Notes: generated from the sequence alone by a model not told the origin. Numbered from the stretch's first letter, positions 1 through 9,186 are shown. The stretch is DNA of 16,673 nucleotides from Cruorifilaria tuberocauda (GCA_013365365.1 JABVXU010000884.1:1-16673), one strand, 5' to 3'. Numbers and translations: made by a program.

Positions 1-9
1 GGCAAACAC

Positions 10-43
<34 letters not shown>
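1..43 (+). rRNA. 28S rRNA core fragment, truncated on the 3' side
   Basis: Bases 1-43 read as the highly conserved eukaryotic large-subunit rRNA segment around GGGGAAAGAAGACCCTGTTG and GAGCTTGACTCT, in the sense orientation. In intact 28S genes this continues with AGTCTGG and then the GTGTAGAATAAGTGGGAG block. Here the match ends after GACTCT and the sequence becomes CGAAATCCCC, with no rRNA similarity that I can see. The fragment starts at the window edge, so more 28S may lie upstream. It may be the end of a broken rDNA copy, an insertion junction inside an rRNA gene, or an assembly join. The identity of the 43 bases is recalled from known 28S sequences. What the junction means is inference. 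Confidence 0.85.
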
Positions 44-799
44 CGAAATCCCCAAATAAAGTATCGGATCATATAATTCGCTTACTAATTTGAAAGTTGA
101 AATCTTTCATGCTTTTAAATTGGAAGAAATGCATTGATTAGATTCAATTACGGATTCCCATTATATCAATGTGGCTGGTTTCATCAAGCATTACATTTTC
201 AGTTTATTTCTCGATGTATGAATTTTGTCCTTTTTTTCCACCCAGGATAAAATACAGAAGATGATGGAAAAATTTCCATATTTATGACAATTCCAATCAA
301 CAATTAGTCTTCTACGTTGTTCCTTGTTCACTGAATGGAATTATGTTAAAGTAACGAAAATCAGGAAGTCACTGCCGCAAATGATATTTCTCGTAAGCCT
401 TATATTAACTGTATAAAAGAGTAAGGAAAACAAAATGCTACTGATTAATAATCCTCAGTGATCATTCATTTCCATCACAAATAGAAATTTAAGGAAACTT
501 CATGATTAAAAATTATGATAATCAGTTTATTGTGCGCATTAATTTCAGACAATAAAAATTTGCTGTTGATTTGACTTATAATAATGTTTATTGCTATTGA
601 GATTTTCGCTATTATCATGAATTATTTTATTTATTTTGATGACTATGATTCCATTTCTACGCTTAACAGTAACAGAAGATTTTTTATTACTTTGACTAAG
701 TGCATTGTTACAAACTAATAGAAAGATTAATTGTGCATATATCAATTTTAAATATGTGACTTATATGATATTTGAGAATGCTTATGAAAGTATATAACA
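44..799. other. Gene-poor AT-rich spacer between the 28S fragment and the channel gene
   Basis: I find no convincing gene here. A minus-strand open frame at 545-745 begins with a hydrophobic run but has no ATG and no good splice acceptor before it, so I do not call it. The left part abuts the rRNA fragment directly. The right part is the 3' flank of the channel gene. Confidence 0.6.
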
Positions 800-805
800 T
801 TTATT
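800..805 (-). terminator. Candidate polyadenylation signal AATAAA of the channel gene
   Basis: The plus strand reads TTTATT, which is AATAAA on the coding strand, about 50 bases past the stop codon at 854-856. The distance suits the short 3' UTRs common in nematodes. The motif is frequent by chance in such AT-rich DNA, so position is the main support. Confidence 0.5.
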
Positions 806-853
806 AAAGTTTCCAAAATTAAATTTAGTATATTCTGTACAATGATTCATTTA

Positions 854-1053
854 TCACATACATAGAATAACGATAATACCGATGATATAAGCAACGAGAA
901 TGACGAATGAAATGACGTTATTGATAGCGATGTGGATTTGTAGCCAATCTTGGTGATAATCTTTTGCCGAAGTCCCATCAATCTCAGCGCTCGGTTCATT
1001 CCCGCAGCACAAGCTAGTATTCAGTGCAGAAGCCAGCAGTGTGTATCGATGTG
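854..1053 (-). CDS. Channel exon 11: cytoplasmic loop, M4 and stop
   Basis: It encodes residues 390-454. A short cytoplasmic loop contains a second CC pair (SLCCGNE) and acidic residues. M4 is IAINNVISFVILVAYIIG and what follows, ending LCM and TGA. There is almost no tail after M4. The acceptor is ATTTTCCAG. Confidence 0.85.
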
Positions 1054-4000
1054 CTGGAAAATATTTAGTTTAAATTAATTAAGATAATGGTGCTAAAAGT
1101 AAAGAAAACAAGTTGCAAATTGAACTGTGCAATTTTGAGAACGATTTTTGGAATTCAATGAAAAGTTTTTTGTAATTATATTCGATAACGCTAAGAAATC
1201 TCATTATAAAGGACGCTATTGCTTCTATAACTTCTTTTAAATAGTGTAAACAACAATCTTTGCAAAAATCAAATCGGAACTGTGAAATCTCAAAGTCAAT
1301 CTATTTGTTCGGCGAAAACTTGATGCTTTCATATTACAATTTCAAGAAATCTAACTTAATAATAATAATTATTACTTCAATAATTAGTGCTTGCTGCATG
1401 AGGTTTTTTAGAATTTTAATTTCATTATTTCTTCAATCGATAAGTAATTAATATCAGTGTTTAAATAAATTTTAACTGTGAGAACTTTTAAGGAGTAAAA
1501 TACTTTGTAGCGTTAACTACTAATCTCTAAGGAAATATGTACAATCTTTCTATTTACCAGGTGGTAATTTCCGTCGAATTCGTGACATAGCGCTGATAAC
1601 AAGCGTCAGGAGTAAGCTGACCATTGTAGCAGACAGCGTGAATACGTAAAATCTGTCTGAAATGATTTTCAAAGTCATGAACAAATTTCATTTTTTTAAT
1701 ATTGCTGCTCTGTTTCAAGAATTTTTATAGTGTTGCTGACTACTTTATAAGAGTCAAAGTTCGAGATGACCTTTTCAGGTCGTCCCTGAAAGATTGACTG
1801 AACAGAATAATTCTTGCAAAATTTTTGGTATTTTTCATTGCAAAAATTGAAGTTAGAAGAAATAAAGCACAGTTAAAAAAAGAAAAAACTCACAGATATG
1901 AGGAACAGTTTCACCAAATCCAACCTGAGGAGCCTTTATTGCCAAAAAAGTGAAACTGACTAACTGAATGAATATTGCAAATAATTTCACATTAATCTGC
2001 AAAAATAAAACAATTACTCGAACTACAAAAAAATCCGAATTCAAAGTTTAACAGCAAAAAACCAATCAGGCGAAAATAGTCAGAAGGTAAATTTGCAATA
2101 TTTGGAAATAATATCAGGAAAAACAGTTCGCCCTTACAACGAAGTTTTGTGATAGATCAAAAAGATAACCATCAATTACCTTATAAAAATGGATCAAAAC
2201 AAAGTTATTAACTAATTAATAAAAGATCAAAACGAAAACTAATAATAAGCTATTTCTGTCATAGTGGAATAAACCGTTGAAATTGATATGATTATAAGAA
2301 TTTTATGTAAGCATCACAAACTTGATCACGAAATGAACCGAAGAATGGTGCGATTACAACAAGTAATGAAGAAACCATCATCGGAATGGTAAGTTCGATA
2401 CGTAAAGTTGATGATCGACGTCGTACTTGCAAACAAATTTGTAACATTTGTGTTCTGAAACATTCTTATCACAAAAAGTGCTTTAAATTCTATAGTTTTG
2501 TGAGGATTAAAATAAAATAAATAGTAGAATAAAATGAAATTGAATGAACAAACTTGCGATCGTCTTCATCCGGCAAGATTTTAATAGTTGCGTCTCGTAC
2601 GTGCCAGTTGGTTCTTAATTTTGTCAGATCCAATCCATCTGCAGAATAATTTAATTTCTTCTACAATCTTCTCTTATAAAAACTTTGCTTTCAGTGAAGT
2701 GGATCAGAAACAATTCCACTTTGATAAATTAAATTTTGATTATCACCTTCACCCTGAGCAAGATAGTATCTGATGTAATGAGGATAAAGAATTGATTTCA
2801 TTCGAAAACAGCAATTCTTGTCATCCTGAAATGGATAATTGTGTTAAGAAATGCAACTTTTTGATTGTGCAAAACAATTTTTAAAGATAAAGCATTAAAT
2901 TCACAATTATTTAATCAAATAATTAATTGATTTTAGATTTCATTATAACTTCCAATCTACTACTTCTCAAGTTACGATTAGGAAAACTAACATCTGGAAA
3001 GTTTGCATAATCGATGTCGCAATGAGCTTGCATCTTAAATTCCAATCGTCCAGTAACATTTCCATTGTTTTTTGCGATAATATTATAGAATTGTGCATAA
3101 TCACCACTTTGGGATGATGTTTGAAATCTGTAAGTATTGATGCTTTAAGTTCCTCACCATTGCACTGTTCAATATTTTTTAACTTCGGAAATGTAATTCG
3201 GAAAATTACGATCTAAGTGATACGAAAACCAAAATGGGGGAAAACAGTGAAATGAACAAAAATCAAATGTGAATAAGAAAGAGAATGATTAATGGACAAG
3301 AAGATGAATGCAAAAATAGTGCGTGACAAATGAAAATCGTCCAGCTGCAAGCTGCTCAGCTAACATGAAAAAATCGTTCCTAAATGGGAGAAATTAATTA
3401 GTGTATTAAGCTGAAAGGACTTTCATTGGTCGATCACTTGTTGCACAGATAATGTTTATCAGAAACGGAAATTTACAAATTATCATGTGAAAATCTTCAA
3501 AGCTATAGATTATAGCGTTATGAGGCTCTTTCATAAATTTTGACAAAATTTTTTGTTAAAGAAACTTTTGAAGGTATTATTAAAATTTTAAATTCCTTCT
3601 TTGACAATGAAACAGTTACTATCTATACGTCTTAATTATTATTTTCAACTTGGGGACGATAAGAAGAATGTTGCAAGAAGCATGTTTCACTAAATCATTT
3701 TTTTCAGAAATCATTTCTACTGCAAACACATAACAGGAAAACATACCTGTCGCTATTAATGTCCGGTACCCACAGCCTGCCGTATGAACGTATATTCAAC
3801 GTATCGGTTTTCCATTCGTTCAAATCCCACTTCATCCTGCGATCCTTCCATGACTCAAAATTCAGTTATATTTTTTTTCAGTACTGAATTTCTATTAAAC
3901 ATAATTTAAATACTTGGGAATTGATCCATCGGTCTGTACTATTTTATGAAAAGATTGCTATTAAAACTTCCGTATATATTTTAGTATTCTCATTTTCTCG

Positions 4001-7000
4001 CTTACTTTTCTACTTTAATTATCTATTTTTTATCTGAAAATTTATTCAGAAAAATGATTTTGAAAATCTTTGATAACACATTACGAATCACAAACATATT
4101 GAATATCATCGTGCCCTCCCTTTTACAATGGTAAACTTTTTGCTTTGTATTTAAAGATAGTCCATTCTGCGCTCCAGGATTAATGTCACAAAAATTGAAT
4201 GTAACCTCAATTTTCATACATGGTATTTGTTTGATTTTGATGTCATTCTAAATATGTCATTTCAATAATAATGGTTTCCAAAATTTCAGTCTGTCATAAA
4301 ATAATGTTTTCCGACAGAATACAACACAATGATAATTTCTGTGAAATTTGAATTATGATTTTAAGTTATATTTATAATTGAATGAATTTTTACCAATCAA
4401 CCAGTACAATTAGATTAGTTACCCTAACTGTTTTAAAATTAAAAAAATTTTGGTCATCCTTTATTCATCTAATCATTGATTTAAGTGATATTTTTTGCTC
4501 ATCAATTATGTATTCTTCTAATGATTTCCGTCAAAATCATCAAAAATTACTGGATTATGCTGATTTAAAAGATCTCATGAAATCGAAAGTAATGTTCTGC
4601 TAGAAGAGTAAACAGTATAACTTATCATCTCAAGCAAAATTGTGTTATCTCTGACATCCTCCAACGAAATTTTTATTATTTTATATTTATGAGCTTTCTT
4701 GTTTTTTTACGAAAAAAAATTTAAGCAGCTCGTGAATTTTTGTATTAAATAAACTTTATGAGAATAAATTAAACTTCACAGGATCATCCTTGGTAATAAG
4801 TAAAAAAAACCCTTAGGCATTCCAGTTGATCGGATCATGTTAGATTTTATTTATTTACTTTTTCAGTTATCTAATTATTTAATTATGCTTACACTTAATG
4901 TATTTGTTGGAAAAGAGCAGGAAAAGTGAATCGATTTCAAAATTCTTGAGAAAAATGAAACATACAATTAAAAAATGTCCATTTATATTCATCACATGCC
5001 ATATCTCATTCTGAAAAATCACTTATCGATTAATAATCAGAATAGTTCACTATTAGAAAGAAAAATCCGAAGATATCATATGTGTAATAATTTAAAAATT
5101 AGCATGTTTATTTATTTCTTATAAAATGAGATTTATAAATTTAAAAATTCAAGCTATTTTCAATCATTAGATGAAATGATTCGTTCTAATTTTCAAGAGT
5201 GAATTGTGTAATGAAAACTTAAGAATTATTTGTTACTCTTATGTTTGTCTTTATTTCTTAATTATTACCCATTTCTGGCAGAAACAGTTGAAAATTGCTG
5301 TTCTTATCAAAACTCCCTGCTTTGATTTTTGCAGGAAATTTAGAAGACATACCATCCACAATTGTTTAAGCGCAATTTCAAGAATTTCAGCATCCAAAGT
5401 TTCACCAGCAGCAACAGTTGGAGGCAAAATACTGATTGCATTCGATTTACCTTGCATTGCATTTGCATCTTGACTTAGCTTATAATATAAACAATCCTCC
5501 AGCACCTGATATTTATGATGCGCCAATTCTTCTACGTCTGAAAATAGGAAATAGCAATTGTTAGATACTTCTTTTTCGTAATATTACATTCAAACTTCTT
5601 ATACTCCCAATGTAATCAATTTTCATCTTTTAGAAATTTCTTTTTTATCAGTTTGTTCAAAACTTCATCTAAATGCCAAATGGAAAGTGTTATCATTCAG
5701 TCAGCTGACGTTAGTTCTTAAAATGGGTTCACGGCATTGTAACTGGAAAACTGGTTTTTTTCTTTTTTAGATTAGTTTTGAAAAAAGGTGCTCTTTGATG
5801 CTTGTTAAGCGGGAAATTTTAATATAAATCATATAAATCATTTGGAAGAAAAAAGTAAAGACATAATAATTGAAATGCTCCATTTTTAAAATTATTTACA
5901 AACAACTGATCACTCTAAAATTATTTAATAGATAGCTGATAATACTATTGAAAATTAACAATGTTTAATTGTCAGTTGAAAGATTTAAATCTAACACTTA
6001 CGATTGTCTAGCAGAATTAATGATAGGACAACTGCTAAAGTTTAAAATAATGTTTAATATTATTATCAATAACAAAATATTATTAATGCTAGAAAATGAT
6101 TTAAAATAATTTTCATACAATATCAGTTAGCTCTATCTCATTAATACCATTAATAACTTGTTAGATTTTATTTCAGAATGCTGAAAATCTAATATTAGAT
6201 AGGAAAATCCTCGACTAAAAATATATCGCTAAGATATTTCCATTTTCACCTCGAACAACCTTCAACAATTACATTAAAGCTGAATCTCCGAGTTACGTCA
6301 GCTTCAAGTCACTTCATCGGAGATGGTAAGAGTGAGGAGTATTTAAAGAGAAAAACAAAAATTGAATGTGTAAAATAAACAGTGATTTTTTGTGTGGCTT
6401 TCGTAACTAATTAAGTATTCTCATAATGTCCCTTACGTAACTATTTCCTTTAATTCTAAATTTTGCTAAAAAACTTTTGAAACAAAAAACAAAAAACAAA
6501 AATTGATTTCATAAAGAAAATCGGCGTTTTAGTTTTCACGTAATGAACAGTTGAGCTTTATGAGCAATACCATTTATCATTTTTATTTATTATAAATAAC
6601 TGTGAAAAATTGAACTTTTATAACTTAGAATTTTTAAAACTATTATTAAAGAAGAAATCAACTTCCAGAAATGTAAATTTTAAAATAAACCAAGAAATTG
6701 TGAAATAAAAATCTTATAATATTGGAATTTTACTTTTATTTTTATTTTCTACTTTAACAAATTCCCAAATCAGAATAGATTCTTAATTCCTTCATAAAAC
6801 ATTACTAAAATATTAAAGAGCTTAATTTTAGTGAGTATAACTGAAATATTCTTCTGTATATGAAATATCGTTAAGACTATCAAAATGAAACTGTTTAAAA
6901 TTTCCATGCATTAAAATTGCGATAAATGACGAAAAATTTGAAGAAAGAATAAAGAGAACATTTACCGAAATTTTGAGCTTTTTTAAAATTTTTAAGCACT

Positions 7001-7108
7001 AAAATTACCTGTGATGTTGCTTGCAAATTTACATAATTCTTCGTAGGAAGCCGTGATAAAAGCAATCAATCCAAGCAGAACTGTTAGGCATGTGTAATTC
7101 GCCAACAT
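854..7108 (-). CDS. Cys-loop ligand-gated ion channel subunit (nematode, divergent, 11 exons, 454 aa)
   Basis: The minus-strand model joins exons 7108-7009, 5537-5353, 4247-4137, 3853-3747, 3127-2992, 2825-2720, 2638-2554, 2454-2322, 1996-1894, 1656-1558 and 1053-854. All phases agree and give 1365 bases with one terminal stop. Residues 1-20 are a signal peptide. The ligand-binding domain carries WKDRRMKW (134-141, loop D) and LWVPDI (159-164, loop A). A Cys-loop with exactly 13 residues between C204 and C218 contains FPDDDKNC. Helices lie near 296-315 (M1, with RIELTIP), 324-341 (M2), 358-379 (M3) and 430-453 (M4), and the protein stops right after M4. Family members form pentameric channels in the plasma membrane. 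Loop C vicinal cysteines and the loop B Trp are absent, so acetylcholine binding is doubtful. Ligand and ion selectivity cannot be read from sequence. The usual family length is about 400-550 residues. Family assignment is confident; orthology is not. Confidence 0.9.
1054..1557 (-). other. Channel intron 10
   Basis: This intron is AT-rich with AATAATAATAATTATTATT-like runs near 1359-1380. A 63-codon plus-strand frame at 1260-1451 has no supporting signals. No other feature is seen. Confidence 0.7.
1558..1656 (-). CDS. Channel exon 10: M3
   Basis: It encodes residues 357-388. The frame RFYVFTLSATMVSLLLTLVI followed by SAMSRIRRKLPP gives M3 and the start of the cytoplasmic loop. One other frame is also open, but it breaks phase with exons 9 and 11. 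The acceptor is ATTTCAG and the donor is CTG|gtaaat. Confidence 0.85.
1894..1996 (-). CDS. Channel exon 9: pore helix M2
   Basis: It encodes residues 322-355. The helix VKLFAIFIQLVSFTFLAI is followed by KAPQVGFGETVPHI, equivalent to the M2-M3 linker that usually ends in VPLIG. The GEK motif before M2 in cation channels is not present. The acceptor is TTTTTGCAG and the donor is T|gtgagt. Confidence 0.85.
2322..2454 (-). CDS. Channel exon 8: last extracellular strand and M1
   Basis: It encodes residues 278-321, with acceptor GTTTCAG and donor CAA|gtttgt. VRRRSSTLRIELTIP corresponds to the family's RR.....Y..NL.IP entry to M1, and the helix continues through MMVSSLLVVIAPFFG. Confidence 0.85.
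2554..2638 (-). CDS. Channel exon 7: beta-strands around loop C
   Basis: It encodes residues 250-276 and parts of the flanking codons. LDLTKLRTNWHVRDA fits the family's strand before loop C. The loop itself is acidic (LPDEDDRK) and has no vicinal cysteine pair. The acceptor is ATTCTGCAG and the donor is CAA|gtttgt. Confidence 0.8.
2720..2825 (-). CDS. Channel exon 6: second half of the Cys-loop and loop B region
   Basis: It encodes residues 214-248. DDKNCC completes the Cys-loop at C218 and adds a second adjacent cysteine, C219. The following RMKSILYPHY occupies the place where nicotinic subunits have K.GSW.Y, so the loop B Trp is replaced by Ile. The acceptor CATTTCAG is good. The donor CAAA|gtggaa is poor but is the one that keeps phase with exon 7. 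Confidence 0.75.
2992..3127 (-). CDS. Channel exon 5: inner strands and first half of the Cys-loop
   Basis: It encodes residues 169-213, with acceptor ACTTACAG and donor GAT|gttagt. It contains an N-glycosylation site NVT at 191-193, then CDIDYANFPD, which opens the Cys-loop with C204. The donor falls inside the loop. Confidence 0.85.
3128..3746 (-). other. Channel intron 4
   Basis: This 619-base AT-rich intron runs from GTATGT at 3746 to CTTACAG at 3128. I see no exon-like open tract or RNA gene within it. Confidence 0.65.
3747..3853 (-). CDS. Channel exon 4: loops D and A
   Basis: It encodes residues 133-167 plus two bases of codon 168. SWKDRRMKW matches the family's W.D.RL.W motif and RLWVPDIN matches the W.PD loop A motif. 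The donor is CAG|gtatgt. The acceptor TTTTGAG is weak for a nematode, but an in-frame TAA lies six codons upstream, so the exon cannot extend much further. Confidence 0.85.
4137..4247 (-). CDS. Channel exon 3: first beta-strands of the ligand-binding domain
   Basis: It encodes residues 96-132 in phase 0 at both ends, with acceptor ATATTTAG and donor AAA|gtttac. The pattern IKIKQIPCMKIEVTFNF, with the interruption DINPG, resembles the family's early P...V.V.F.....I strands. Cysteines 105 and 115 are extra to the canonical Cys-loop pair. Confidence 0.75.
4248..5352 (-). other. Channel intron 2
   Basis: This 1105-base intron has the strong donor gtatgt at its 5' end and ATATTTAG at its 3' end. 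It contains a 73-codon ATG frame on the plus strand at 4382-4603. That frame has ordinary AT-rich composition and no flanking signals, so I treat it as chance. A small missed exon inside the intron cannot be excluded, but phase does not require one. Confidence 0.6.
5353..5537 (-). CDS. Channel exon 2: N-terminal extracellular extension
   Basis: It encodes residues 34-95, with acceptor ATTTTCAG and donor ATG|gtatgt. The segment includes EELAHHKYQVLEDC and an ILPPTVAAGETLDAE stretch, then EILEIALKQLWM. The last part fits the N-terminal helix that precedes the first strand in this family. The stretch before it is longer than usual and has its own cysteine (C49). An internal G|GTAAAT at 5451-5456 could act as an alternative donor, but the frame stays open to the stronger site. 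Confidence 0.8.
5538..7008 (-). other. Channel intron 1 (largest, 1471 bases)
   Basis: It separates the signal-peptide exon from the rest of the gene. It holds a short (CAAAAAA)3 tract and otherwise AT-rich sequence with no coding-like tract that I can support. First introns in nematodes often hold enhancers, but nothing specific is visible. Confidence 0.6.
6483..6502. repeat. Heptamer tract (CAAAAAA)x3
   Basis: Three near-perfect copies of a CAAAAAA unit lie inside channel intron 1. This is low-complexity sequence with no assigned role. Confidence 0.7.
7009..7108 (-). CDS. Channel exon 1: start codon and signal peptide
   Basis: It encodes residues 1-33. The hydrophobic core LTVLLGLIAF is followed by ITAS, so cleavage near residue 20 is likely. 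An N-glycosylation site (NIT) lies at 31-33. The donor is CACAG|gtaatt, leaving phase 1. The ATG is preceded by a single exon base and TTTTGCAG, which fixes this start. Confidence 0.85.
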
Positions 7109-7118
7109 CCTGCAAAAC
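7109..7118 (-). promoter_or_regulatory. Likely spliced-leader (trans-splice) acceptor before the channel start
   Basis: The coding strand reads TAGTTTTGCAG|G|ATG, so a consensus nematode 3' splice site ends one base before the start codon. The first exon of a secreted-protein gene with such an acceptor and no room for a 5' UTR is the usual picture of SL1 trans-splicing. A conventional upstream noncoding exon joined by cis-splicing would look the same. Confidence 0.6.
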
Positions 7119-8199
7119 TAAAGCAAATGATATAAAATAATTTTTGTATTTGTGAATAAAGGGACACAGGGATTCAAAAGTCTAAATAGAATTATACGTA
7201 ATTTAAGTAATCTAGTTAAATTCTAAGAATACTTAACCATTTAATGTACAATGGCTCCATACTGCCAGTAATTTATATAATACCAATAATGATGAGAAAG
7301 TTAGCTTTTATTTTACGTTTCAGAAAAGTTCAAAAGGGACTTCCAAACAGAAAGATCAGATGCCTTTTGGGATTTAAAAACTTTCTGATTTCATCTTCAC
7401 ACTGATGAGTTGCATTTATTTCGTTAGGAACAAAACATTTTTGTGTTATAGGTTTTTGAAAGTGATAAGCTAAGTGATACATTTAGAATTGAAAGCTTTC
7501 GAATAATTCAGCTTGGAAAATGTTCTTACGTCATCAGTAATGGGAAAATAGCTCTAATAGATATATTTGGGCTGTCAAAAATTTACAAATCTGCAGCTGT
7601 TGAATTTAAGCAGCATGTTTTTAGAATAATACGAAATTGCCAATTATTAATAGCAGTGCATGCTTTGAGCGTTAAATTTCATCTAATATTACCACTTGAT
7701 ATTAATTCTACGCCACAATTTTATTAAAACGTTCATTGATATGATCATTACTAATCTATCCCATAACTTTTGCGCCAAAATTCTGCGACAAAAATTCATA
7801 ATGAAATAGCTATTGCAATTTATGAATTAATATGAGAAACCTAAACCATCGCTATTCACTTTTATTGAAAATATACCGGAATTATTACAATAATTAAAAG
7901 AATTGATTGTTTTGCAACTAATCCTGCTGTCAAAATCAGTACAACTGTGATTAGTTGCTTGGGAGCGAAACAAATAAGATAGAATAAGCATCGAGCAAGC
8001 TATCTATTTTGTTTACTCAAAATTTCGTGTTTGCATAAAATGAGGCAGAATTTATTTGTCCATCAAAATGATGAAGCGATAGATGGGTTAGTTTGAGGAT
8101 AGATAGTTTGCTTAATAACGTCGCTTTATAGAAGGAGGACAGTAACAGGGGAAGAGAATGCGAAGAAAAGGTGTCAAAGTAAGGTTGAAGTTTAGCAAT
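7119..8199. other. Presumed upstream/regulatory region of the channel gene
   Basis: I find no gene with usable signals in this 1.1 kb. A short plus-strand frame follows TTTCAG at 7322, but it closes after about 20 codons. The promoter of the minus-strand channel gene is expected in or beyond this stretch. No TATA or other element can be pinned down. Confidence 0.45.
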
Positions 8200-8233
8200 C
8201 ACACATACACACACACACACGCACGCACACACC
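8200..8233. repeat. CA/GT dinucleotide microsatellite
   Basis: An imperfect (CA)n tract is interrupted by TA and CG variants (CACACATACAC, then CACACGCACGCACAC). It sits in a locally GC-richer stretch, and polymorphic length is likely. Open frames across it on either strand produce low-complexity His/Thr or Cys/Val runs and are not called as genes. Confidence 0.9.
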
Positions 8234-9033
8234 ACGCCTCCGTTGGGCCAAAGTTCTTTCCTGGTTGATTTCAATCGAACTAGCAATTGAAAACTTCATT
8301 CAACCGCTATTTCCATCAATTCATTCACCCAACATTTGTTCATTTTTATGAAAATTAAAGCTCTGACATATTGCGTTGCTCACGATTTTTCAATAAAAGA
8401 TTTTCATTTTTCGCATGAGCAAACTTCAAATTTCCGATTATTATGATGATTATTTTTCGATGGAAATATTCCTTCCACAGGTATTCCTTTTCATTTGAGA
8501 AGAAAGAAAGAGAGAAACTCGAAAAAGATTGTTTGGCTGAAGAGAAATGCATGTATTTCACGTCGAAGAAGATGGAAAAGATAAAATTTCTCCTTCTATC
8601 ACATTATCATTTCAAAACATTCTTCAATCGGTTATGCGATATACCGTTTAGTTGTAAGGACATTACTTGTTGTTTTCAACGGAACTTTTTGAACTTTTCT
8701 TCTTTTCATAAAAATGCCATTAAAGCAATGAAATAAAATTATAATTTCACTCTTATAACATGCGATGCTATTTATTTACCTCTAAAATTAATCATCATTT
8801 TGTTGAAATTTTCTCAAATTTCGTTTAAAACAATTCAAATGGAAGATTTAAGCTAAATTGATTATAAGCTAAATTTATATCATTTCTGGAATGCGGCAAA
8901 ACAAATGATTTTGTGAAGAACTTGAATAGAAAAAATTTCTTTGAAAATGACAGCGAAATGTTATGAAATCATGCGAAAATATTTAATTGAAATAATTTTA
9001 ATGTAATGAAATAAGCACTAATTCCTTTCAAAA
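8234..9033. other. AT-rich stretch without a supported gene
   Basis: A plus-strand ATG frame of 97 codons (8443-8736) is the most conspicuous item. It has Lys/Phe-rich composition, no recognisable domain, and no splice or polyadenylation context, so I leave it uncalled. Nothing else is seen. Confidence 0.5.
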
Positions 9034-9186
9034 TTACAGCAATACAACTATTACTGATAAGACACTTTGTGATGAAAACTGAGCCCTCACAATGTTTATT
9101 AATTGCATCGCTGTTGTAAGCGTTGAAGAATATGAAGAATCCTTCAGGTACTCCTCTTTTCTCACGATCACTTCTGTACACAAACT
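9034..9186 (-). CDS. Candidate terminal exon with a hydrophobic C-terminus (unrecognised)
   Basis: Behind the acceptor ATGCTACAG on the minus strand, one frame reads LCTEVIVRKEEYLKDSSYSS and ends at a stop with the hydrophobic tail VLSVIVVLL, as in a GPI-anchor signal or membrane tail. A second frame is open for 74 codons (9193-8969, containing GVPEGFFIFFNAYNSDAINK), so the true frame is uncertain. The first frame is in phase with the coding-like tract just upstream at 9344-9467 if that tract uses a gttaaa donor. No family is recognised. Confidence 0.25.
   Translation of the reverse strand, partial: SLCTEVIVRKEEYLKDSSYSSTLTTAMQLINIVRAQFSSQSVLSVIVVLL

Noticed and set aside
545..745. Minus-strand frame with hydrophobic start (IYAQLIFLLVCNNALS)
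   Set aside because: It starts at TTG, not ATG, and has no splice acceptor upstream, so a downstream operon gene is not supported.
44..853. R2/R1-type retroelement downstream of the 28S fragment
   Set aside because: No reverse transcriptase or endonuclease frame exists on either strand near the junction.
3812..3832. tRNA B-box-like GTTCAAATCCC
   Set aside because: It lies inside channel exon 4, where it encodes part of the loop D region, and has no tRNA context.
4382..4603. 73-codon plus-strand ATG frame
   Set aside because: It sits antisense in a well-supported intron, has AT-rich composition and no domain or splice context.
8017..8286. 89-codon minus frame across the CA repeat
   Set aside because: Its open length is produced by the GT/CA microsatellite, which encodes a Cys/Val run.
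8443..8736. 97-codon plus-strand ATG frame
   Set aside because: Its length is within chance expectation for this much AT-rich DNA and both strands, and it has no domain, signal peptide or transcription signals.
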